Below are positions 56,091 to 64,000 of a stretch of 64,000 nt of DNA, one piece after another; positions within the stretch are counted from its first letter, which is position 1, and every line of letters starts with the position of its first letter. Source of the DNA: Pholis gunnellus (Eukaryota > Chordata > Actinopteri > Perciformes > Pholidae). The position numbers were made by a program, and so were the translations under genes. The notes under the pieces were generated by a model. That model was not told the DNA's origin. It did not search any database and worked only from the letters and a program-made list of their open reading frames with translations. Location of the stretch: assembly GCA_910591455.2 (NCBI GenBank), contig OU342809.1, positions 26,665,056 through 26,729,055 on the forward strand. The letters run 5' to 3'.

Positions 56091-59000
56091 ATGGCTTTCT
56101 ATGACGTCTATTCTCACCCGGCTTTGATTCGGTACAAAACGAGTGTTTGCACGAAAGCCACCCTGTTTCTGGTTGTGGTTTTGTGCCTCACCTACATCTC
56201 ACCTCTGCTCGTTGCCTACAGGAGCCAAGGTACAGTAACTTACTGTAATGTCCAACTCGAGCTAAAATATTATGACCGTTGCTTATGTGGCTATTGCTTA
56301 TTTAGAAACTTTAAACACGTTTTGTGATGTGTAAATGCGCGTTTGTTAGTAGACGTGCTTGCCCGCTGTTTAACAATGATTGCCATGCTATTTAAGGTTT
56401 CTGGATAAAAAGAAAGACCTATGAGGAACAACCGGTTGTGCGGTTCCAGTACCAGACTCTGCTGGTGGCAGCAACCAGTACTCGGGGAGACTATGTGGCC
56501 TGGAGCTCCTTCCCCCATCTTAACAACATGCTTGGGGCCAATCTCCGGATCCCTTCTGTCTCTGTGAGAACACAGTCAGTTCCCTCACACGTGTCCCATG
56601 GGCCGTGTACTTGCATAATAATCAAGTCAAACACCGCTGTTTTTTATAACTCAGAGGTGATTTGTCTTATCAAACTACTTAACAGTATGTTTTTTTCTTT
56701 TCTGCGTGGGTGAACACACTCTACAGGTGAGAGAAGACGACCAGAACCAGGATGGGAAGTCGGATCTCCTGATTTTTCAACTGCAGCTACCTCTAAAACC
56801 GGAGGAACAGGTGTACAGTGTCCAACTGCTGCTCACCTTCAGCTACAAGCTCTTTGTATGTATTCCACACCCGGGTTATCCAGACCAGTCTCAGTCGAAG
56901 TTCCCACTAAAGTAAAGCTCATTATGTCTTTGCGTTCTCCCCAGCGGATGTCCACAGTGGTGATGCAGAGCCTGGCTTATGTGCAACACTCCTCTTCCGT
57001 TCCCGGAGCTAAGCTGTCGGTCAGCGGAGACCTGAGGCTGCTGCAGAGGACACCGCTGCCTCACCGGGGACTGTACGACATATACAATGTGAGAGTTCAC
57101 CCATCCACCTGTTCTTCTTCTCTTGTTTTCTCCTTTCCCTTTTAAGCAATCAACAAAAATGTATGAAAAAGGCAAATTTATGAATTGGGAGAGCTGAAAT
57201 GGGAGGCCGATGTTTGTGAAGCGAGGAGAGACTGGACTACAGTGAAGTGTGCAAATATAGTCTTCCCACAAATGTGCTTATGAAACTGTTTTTTAAAAGG
57301 TGGCTACTGCCAAAAACCAAGATGGCTACAGCCAAAATGTTTACTGAAACCTTTAAAATGGCACTCCACGAACCAATGAGTTATCCAACTTCTTGTTGAC
57401 TACATCAGTTACTTAGATACAGTCTAAGTGGAGGACGAGTCCAAGAGAGAGCAGAGAGCGTGGAGGCGGAGCAGCGCTTCGCTGTCGTCGCTGTCATCGC
57501 TAATATTATCCATCTACCTCGAGTCTCATTTACATGAAATATAAAACATAATCATAATGAACGTAAACAATACTCGCTATAGCTTGAGCAATATGTCTGC
57601 CTGGCTTTGTTGAAGATTCCGGGTCAGTGCACTGCCAGGTACGCGGGTGCAGGTAGACAGGCCGGTAGGCCGTCCAATCATTTCATTCAGCCCGCATGGA
57701 ATGATTGGATAGGCTTATTACAGCGTTATGACAGCCGCAGATACCAGATTTCTTTTTTTCGTCAAAGAATTTGATTTATTGATTTCTGTCAGGATGTAAG
57801 GAAAATTTCAACAAATATAACAAAATGTGTTTCCAAAATGAATTGCCTACCCCAACTTTAAAGTGTCTTTTTTTTTCTCAAGGTGTCAGTGATCGATGGC
57901 TCCAGCCACTTTGCAAGTGCGTACAACCTTGACAACATAATTCAGAGCTACCAGGAAAGAAACTGTAAGTTGACAAAGCAACCTATTTTGCTTGCTTGCT
58001 TTTATTGCTGCTGTGTATATACTGTGTGACTAAACCTGGAACTTAAGCTAAACCACCACCTTTGAGTGGACTTAAATCTTACTTATTACATCCACTGCAT
58101 AACATGTGGATATTGTAATGATGACAACTCTCACTTTTCTCTCTGTCTCTTCGTCCCTTTCTTTTTTTCCTACCATAGTGACCACAGTACTGTCCTGTCC
58201 CATGCCAGTCTGGACTGTGGGGCGCGCTGCTGGCTCTCCCTTTCAGCTCAACGCTGAGATCCGGTACCCTATGGAGGTCATTAGATATCCTTTAATAAAT
58301 GCAGGAAGGTGTTGTTCTTTTACATCGCTTCTGAAGATGACAGATACCGTTTTTGGGAAAAATGTATTTGAGTGGTCGGAAGAGTAAAAAGGTGCTTTAC
58401 AAATGCAAGTTCATTTATCATTTAATTGAATGTTGAAAATACAATACCCAAGCTGTGGTCTGCATCTGCACAAAATATTTCCAACAGTATTTGTGTATTT
58501 CAGTGAAGAGGCTGACCTCACAAGAAGATCTACATCACTCTACCGTGGTTCATGGTACAAGTGCATATTATATAGTCAGGGTAACATCCGTCTGTCTGTG
58601 TTTGTGTACACCAGGGGTGGCCAACCCGCGGCTCCCGAGCCGCATGCGGCTCTTTGCCCGGTTTCATGCGGCTCTTACGTTCATATCAATGTTTGTATTT
58701 GTGTTTGTGTATGTTTTAATGTGCGTGTTCGCTTCGCTTGAGTTAAATACGGTATTTTCGTCAAACGCACATGTGCGGCCACAGATTACGTTCCTCGTCG
58801 ACCCATTTAACGCCGAGACGGACTGTTTGAAAGCCCCGCTAGTCACAGATGAGGCTGCGGCTGAGTTAGAGATGATCGATCTTTGTGAGGAGGACCAACT
58901 CAAACCTGCTTTAAGGGACGGGACCATTGAGTTCTGGAAAAGTGTGCCAATGAAAAAATACCCCAATGTCAAACGGGCTGCGTTAAGATACTGTCAATGT

Positions 59001-60241
59001 TTGGGTCAACATACGTCTGCGAGTCTGTGTTTTCTACCCTGAAACACGTGAAATCAAAGCATCGATCTGTTCTGACTGACACCCATGTGAAAGAATTGCT
59101 TCGAGTGGCAACAACGGAATACAAGCCAGATTTGAAGAGGATTGTTCAAGGCAAGGAATGCTAGAAGTCCCACTAAGTAACATGCATAGTAAAAGAAAAA
59201 CACTATTGTAAATTATTATATTTTTGTTTGTGGACTTGGTTGAACTGAGAGTTTGTCTGTGTGACACAGTGCACACAATGTTCATTGTTGAAAATGACTG
59301 GCCTGTGGTCTTAGGAGTCCATTTCTGTCATTATCATGTTGGTGTGTGACATTTACAATAAATCTGGCTGAGCAAAGGTATGTGTGTGTGTGAGGAAGGG
59401 ATAGGGTGATGTTCATGTGTGCCCATGTGTATGATGTGGCTCTTTGCGGTAACACAGTAAAAAATGTGGCTCTTGGTCTCTGACTGGTTGGCCACCCCTG
59501 GTGTACACAATGTAAAACAGCACATGAACTTTGTCCTTACAGGACTTATTGCTGGAGAGAGGGTAATCTGAATATTTTACAGCACCTAGCGCCGGACATT
59601 TGTTTATTAATGATAAAAAACATGTCCAGATCGCAATTTTTTTCTCTCTACTATTTATCCCTTCAAGATAATGTATCCATCTTTTGGTAGAAAAATTCCC
59701 AATGAAGCCTGCTCCCTGTGAGGCATCGTGAGTAACCATTGTCATTGTCATTTTTCAAGTTAGCTCCAAAAAAACGAATTCCTTTCACCTCCGCACTGCG
59801 AGATACTTTGGCAAACAAAGCTGAAACGATCGGCATGGCAGTTGTTTATTTAGTTTAAGTTGAAGCTGCTCCTCATTGTCTTTGAATTGTTCCTTAAATG
59901 AGCAGGATCCATCCATCTTGCTTATTTAGTGCAAGCGCGACCGGCGTAGCTACGTCAACAAAGCAAGGAGTAGCTCTGATGCATTTGTTCGCAAATATTA
60001 GTTTGAAGCTACATAAATGTTCAGGATGTTGCTGTGAAGTTATCCTCTTTATTTACGCCTTAACCCATCTCCTGCCACCTATCGGCCTGGCTTCTGGGAA
60101 ACTATCAAATTTGCCTGGATTCAATACGTCAGCGTTCTCCTCGTCTTCCTCTGGGTCTTTGAACGCGTGCAGAGATTTGTTTTCCAGAACCAGGTTCTAA
60201 CCACCGTACCTGTACCAGTGGGAAGACCTCATCTGTCGTGA
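56091..60241 (+). CDS. tmem231: TMEM231 ciliary transition-zone membrane protein (7 exons, complete)
   Basis: Member of the MKS/B9 complex that gates the ciliary transition zone; human mutations cause Meckel and Joubert syndromes. Exons: 56091-56229, 56397-56563, 56727-56855, 56945-57088, 57883-57964, 58179-58284, 60079-60241 (TGA 60239-60241). They join to 309 residues (human 316). The N-terminus MAFYDVYSHP is followed by a membrane segment at about 23-42 and the LLVAYRSQGFW junction. REDDQNQDGKSDLL, LLTFSYKLF and SGDLRLLQ are family hallmarks. A second membrane segment at about 266-283 (YVSVLLVFLWVFER) precedes the C-terminal tail. The last intron has AT-AC ends (see separate entry). The ATG is the first in a clean context and matches the family N-terminus. 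Confidence 0.95.
58285..60078 (+). other. tmem231: U12-type AT-AC intron, last intron of tmem231
   Basis: The donor starts atatcctttaa (58285-58295), a perfect U12 AT-AC 5' splice site. The 3' side has CCTTAAC at 60058-60064, the U12 branch motif, with the terminal AC at 60077-60078, about 15 nt from the branch A. Joining AG (58283-58284) to CTATCGG (60079 on) restores EVIS-Y-R-PGFWE in frame; no GT-AG pair does so. Minor-spliceosome dependence is inferred from these motifs. Confidence 0.93.
58612..59500 (+). mobile_element. hAT element with perfect 8-bp TSD and transposase 3' fragment
   Basis: Terminal inverted repeats caggggtggccaacc open and, inverted, close the element. Flanking octamers gtgtacac at 58604-58611 and 59501-59508 are identical. 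Within it, 58741-59164 encodes the C-terminal part of a hAT transposase (FWKSVPMKKYPNVKRAALR, then in another frame TYVCESVFSTLKHVKSKHRS and a TAG stop at 59162-59164). A frameshift near 59005 and loss of the N-terminal two thirds make it inactive. It lies inside the AT-AC intron of tmem231, in the sense orientation. Confidence 0.93.
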
Positions 60242-61042
60242 TGCAGTGGTGCGGTGCTTTGACCTCTGGGTATACAAGAACAGACTACATGTCTCACAGG
60301 GACTCACCAACACTGATGCTATGCTAATATCCATTAGGTCAGTTTTGCAAATACAAAACACCTACACACCAAATTCTTCCTTTTTTCACTTTAAGATTTA
60401 GCTTTCTAGTTTGTCCTCTTCACTTAACCAGTAATGAGCAATGAACCTCCAAGCAAGAACTTGCTGTATTCCCTTCATGATTTGGCTGTATTTTATACAA
60501 ACATGCACAAATTCATTTATATGAAAATGCATTCCTTCTTTTACCTCTATTTGAAACTATGGACATTTCTAGAAATTACTTACAGATTTTCTATATTTTT
60601 ACTATTTGTATGTCTATGACAACTTGTTACAGTAATTAAAGAAGTTCTTTTGCGGATGAGCTCATTTAATTATTTCTGTTGTAGAAAGCTTTAGGTGATG
60701 GATAATAAAAAAAACGATTTGTACATTTTAACGTTTGGTATTGCAATGCTTTTATTTAATTTCATCTTTATCTCCACCGGGAGAATCAGTCATTCGCGTG
60801 TGTGCTTGCGTGAGAGAATGAGTGTGCACCTCTGTGTCTGTCCACGGCCAATCTTGCATTCTGCTGCAGGAAACGGCATAATATTTTGGGTGGAGATTTA
60901 TGGCTTTTCATACCACCTCTGCTAGTTGAAGTCACTCACACTTTCCCGAAACACCTTTTATTGCCTGTGTCATACTGCCTTCTGTAATGGTAATTTTTAA
61001 CATAGTATACAGTATATTTCTACTCAGTATATTGTATTATTA
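60242..61042 (+). other. tmem231: tmem231 3' UTR and downstream flank
   Basis: Candidate poly(A) signals are attaaa at 60635-60640 and aataaa at 60704-60709; either could end the tmem231 transcript. No further gene was recognised. Confidence 0.45.
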
Positions 61043-61466
61043 CATAAGTAATTTTGCTCTGAACTTTATTGAACTTCACCGTGTCTCTGTTGTGCAAAAG
61101 AAGAGTTCTCCCTTTCCTGTTCACAAAGATAACTAACTGTGTTGTATGAGAGTTCCAGCACCAAGGCCTTTGGGCCGCTTGTTGTGGTTGCTGGCCGTTT
61201 GTTTTTCATGGTTGTTCCTATCAGTCTGAGACCAAAAGTCTGAGACCGAAACATTGGCCATCGGCCCCACCTTTGCTCATTCTGTATAAAGAAAGCTTGT
61301 TCACTTTTTTCTTGGTTCTTCCTCACTGAGACTGTACGCATTCTGTTGTGATGATTGAATCTTCTCTGCACAGAGAATAAATACTTGGGTCATCCTGGGT
61401 TTTGGTATTATGTATTTCAGCAGTAAAAGATTTATGCAAAGCGGTATAGGAATATTTTCCACCACA
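61043..61466 (+). mobile_element. LTR-like repeat, copy 1
   Basis: Highly similar to 62938-63362 in direct orientation. It contains tataaa (61285-61290) and aataaa (61376-61381) in LTR-like order and ends accaca. A TG start is visible only in copy 2 (tgcataag). No target duplication was found, so LTR status is inference. Confidence 0.55.
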
Positions 61467-61601
61467 ATAGGCATCACGAACAGGATACATAGTTTGATAA
61501 CTTTTTGATCTTTGAGTAACTTTTCACTGCCACGGTCTCAAGAGCATACTGGCCAAATCTGAAGTAAATCGGGTCAAATCTCTAGGAGGAGTTCATTAGA
61601 G

Positions 61602-61854
61602 CAGTGTTTTCACCTTTTCTGAGCCGCGGCACACTTTTTACATTACAAAGATCCCGCGGCACACCAACAACCAAAAACGTTACAAAATGACACATTTTAG
61701 CATAATACAGCATATATGCCATGGTGTCAAACTCAATCACAGAGAGGGACAAAACAAAAAATTGGGACTACGTTTTTTTTTTACTCATTAGGTGAAATTG
61801 GACATTTTCTCACGGCACACTATTGTGCCGTGGCACAGCAGTTGAAAATCACTG
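61602..61854. mobile_element. 253-bp hAT MITE
   Basis: Ends cagtgttttcacc and, inverted, cagtgattttcaac are imperfect terminal repeats; subterminal gccgcggcacac pairs with gtgccgtggcaca. Flanks cattagag (61594-61601) and cgttagag (61855-61862) agree at 7 of 8 positions. It is non-coding. Confidence 0.85.
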
Positions 61855-62184
61855 CGTTAGAGTATGGAGCCTTGAAATCGTCAAACGTCATTAAATAAAA
61901 AATGTCCGACTTCCTGTTTCATTCAGTGAATAACTACAAAAGAGGATTTTTTTGTACGTGCCATCACGTTACACATACCTACCAAATTTCATACAGCTAG
62001 TTGAAACCCAATATTGGGGCTACTCAATAGGAGGCGCTATCGAGCCAATATGTCACACTGGACACCCCAATCAGACTGCAATTTTCACCACGACTGCCTT
62101 GTGTGCTAAATTTCTAAATGTTACCTGTATCCCAAGCACCTCCTTTTCTTGATGAAATACCCACGATAATAATAATAATGACAA

Positions 62185-62360
62185 TAGGTCCACCTGCTCA
62201 GGCCCTAATTAGAAGAACAATAGGTCCTCCGCTCCGGCTACATCGGTGTTCGGGCCCTAATAAGAATAATAAACATTTGAAGAACAATAGGTCCTTCGCT
62301 CCGACTACGTCGGTGCTCGTGCCCTAATTAGAAGAACAATAGGTCCTCCGCTCCGGCAGT
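62185..62360 (+). repeat. minisatellite, aacaataggtcctccgctcc units
   Basis: Three to four imperfect units of about 52-67 bp, each starting aacaataggtcc and ending near gccctaat. Confidence 0.75.
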
Positions 62361-62928
62361 AAGAAGTCCTTCTCGATTCATGGACGCACGCCAGTGAAGA
62401 CAGTCGAGCCTCCCCACTTGTATTTCTTGAATACGTTTTAATGCATTTGAGGGCTGAAAATGTCCGCTCCACAGAGGCAGCAGATATTGGGATTGTCACC
62501 GCCCAACATGTCACGCTAGCCCACTGACCAATCACGTACTTGTAGGCCAGCTAGCAGCTCTGACACGTCAAAGAATACGCCCAACATGTCAAACTCAAAT
62601 CTGATTGGTTGAAGACGATGACAATCAACAACATCGTCCCCATTCACTTAAACTGCACTTGGATTCACTGGTGAGTCTGCAGGCCTGGGGCCTCTCTTCT
62701 TACCTAGAGACACAGAGGTGAAATCTGATTGGATAAAAGCTCTACTTAAAACAAGCTGCACTGGAAGCAGAGCAACTGAGGAAGACAGTAGCTGTGCAAT
62801 GAGAATATATGCTAATGGCAATATTTTTATAATACATGTAGTGTATTTATGAAAAATTATAGATATAACTTTGTGATTCTGTCTAGGCCAGCAGAGAAGG
62901 CCTTACTGGCCCTGACGGCCCACCACTG
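62357..62928 (-). mobile_element. internally deleted hAT element, transposase C-terminal fragment
   Basis: On the minus strand the 5' terminal repeat (cagtggtgggccgtcaggg, ending at 62928) and leader run to about 62506 and then join abruptly to a hAT dimerisation-domain fragment, ISAASVERTFSALK and YSRNTSGEARLSSLA. The leader matches the last ~380 bp of the element at 12064-13214. The left end runs into the minisatellite, so it is truncated. Confidence 0.8.
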
Positions 62929-62937
62929 ATATTCATG

Positions 62938-63362
62938 CATAAGTAATTTTGCTCTGAACTTTGTTGAACTTCACCGTGTCTCTGTTGTGCAAAAGAAGAA
63001 TTCTCCCTTGCCTGTTCACAAAGATTGTTCACAAAGATACAACTGTGTTGTATGAGAGTTCCAGTGCCAAGGCCTTTGGGCCGCTTGTTGTGGTTGCTAA
63101 CCGTTTGTTTTTCATTGTTGTTCCTATCAGTCTGAGACCAAAAGTCTGAGACCGAAATGTCTATCATTGGCCATCGGCCCCCACCTTTGCTCATTCTGTA
63201 TTTTTTCTTGGTTCTTCCTCACTGAGACTGTACGCATTCTGTTGTGATGATTGAACCTTCTCTGCACAGAGAATAAATACTAAGACATCCTGGGTTTCGG
63301 TATTATGTATTTCAGCAGTAAAAGGTTCATGCAAAGCGGGTATAGGAATATTTTCCACCACA
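62938..63362 (+). mobile_element. LTR-like repeat, copy 2
   Basis: Direct copy of 61043-61466, with a short deletion around the TATA-like box and a few substitutions. It abuts the end of the hAT fragment. Confidence 0.55.
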
Positions 63363-64000
63363 CTTCCTACTTTAATTTCATTTTTTTAAGTGAAGAGATT
63401 CATTTGTAATTAATAGCAAAGAAAACAGTTTGACTATTTAATAATGAAAATTGTTGCGCAACTATGGAACAGAAATAGTAAGAAGAGTCGATTAACAGAC
63501 TTTGGAATTTTATTGAAATAATGCTCTTCTGTTCTTAATTACTAATATGTAAAACGGACTAATCTTTGAATGACAACTTTAGAGGATGTTTTTTTACTGC
63601 TTTATTTCCATTTAATAATGGCTTATGAAATAATGTGATGTGCTTTGTGGGAGGATAATCTGCAGCACTTTAAATGGCAAGAGTCATGGTTTTCATTTTC
63701 CCTTATGACTCACTGTTCAAGGACATTTTTGTTTGTATATGTGCATGGATTGTGTGTGTGTGTGTGTGTGTAATTCTGGACCAGTACCACTGTATTAGCT
63801 CATTTAAGCCACTACATCTGCCAGTTTGGGTTGGACCAGACTGGCTAGTAAGAGGCACACCCTGTTTGCTCAATTTCACCGCCCAAAGTTCTCATCTGCT
63901 CTTAATTAAATTCCTTTTTGCCATTTTGCAGCCGCCTTCATGTCGATTAATACAGTGCAGCTAGAGAGATAGAGGTTGTACAATTGGGTATTTAAAACAA
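63363..64000. other. unassigned right flank
   Basis: AT-rich DNA with a short GT run near 63750; no exon, RNA gene or recognisable repeat seen. Confidence 0.5.

Noticed and set aside
58455..59042. 195-residue plus-strand frame as a possible new gene
   Set aside because: Its conserved part is a hAT transposase fragment inside an element with a target duplication; the upstream part is tmem231 intron.
63674..63964. 96-residue plus-strand frame at the right edge
   Set aside because: It spans a GT run and has no family resemblance.

Overview
This window is nuclear DNA from a ray-finned fish, most likely a percomorph teleost. It holds four intron-containing vertebrate genes with canonical splice sites, very long (CA/TG)n microsatellites, and repeat families typical of teleosts (hAT elements with 8-bp target duplications, a tRNA-headed SINE, a degenerate LINE, solo LTRs). 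Gene identities come from reading the exons and joining them in phase; nothing was searched.

Layout. (1) About 1-20,900, + strand: the 3' half of wwp2, a NEDD4-family HECT E3 ubiquitin ligase, in 14 exons covering WW3, WW4, the whole HECT domain and the stop codon; the 5' half lies off the left edge. The intron at 10,602-13,740 carries the mir-140 hairpin, as in other vertebrates. (2) 20,900-25,620: intergenic, with a solo LTR. (3) 25,624-36,589, +: complete adat1 (tRNA-Ala A37 deaminase), 9 exons, 477 codons plus stop. Intron 2 holds a cluster of long inverted repeats. (4) 36,590-41,935: repeat-rich intergenic DNA. (5) 41,936-54,591, - strand: complete gabarapl2 (ATG8 family), 4 exons. A broken LINE lies in its last intron and a 3.6-kb hAT element in its second. 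(6) 56,091-60,241, +: complete tmem231 (ciliary transition zone), 7 exons, whose last intron reads as a U12-type AT-AC intron with a hAT copy inside. (7) 60,242-64,000: repeats, no gene seen.

The genes do not form one pathway. The converging adat1/gabarapl2 pair and the head-to-head gabarapl2/tmem231 pair match, from memory, the human 16q23 arrangement, whereas wwp2 lies megabases away in human, so the wwp2-adat1 interval marks a rearrangement.

Most notable: the AT-AC intron of tmem231; a 34-bp tandem duplication of a 3' splice site in the wwp2 HECT region that offers a frameshifting decoy acceptor; a gabarapl2 C-terminal tail of nine residues after the processing glycine; three acceptors whose polypyrimidine tract is replaced by (TG)n; and the inverted-repeat cluster in adat1. 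I saw no prokaryote-type system, CRISPR array or clearly new gene family.
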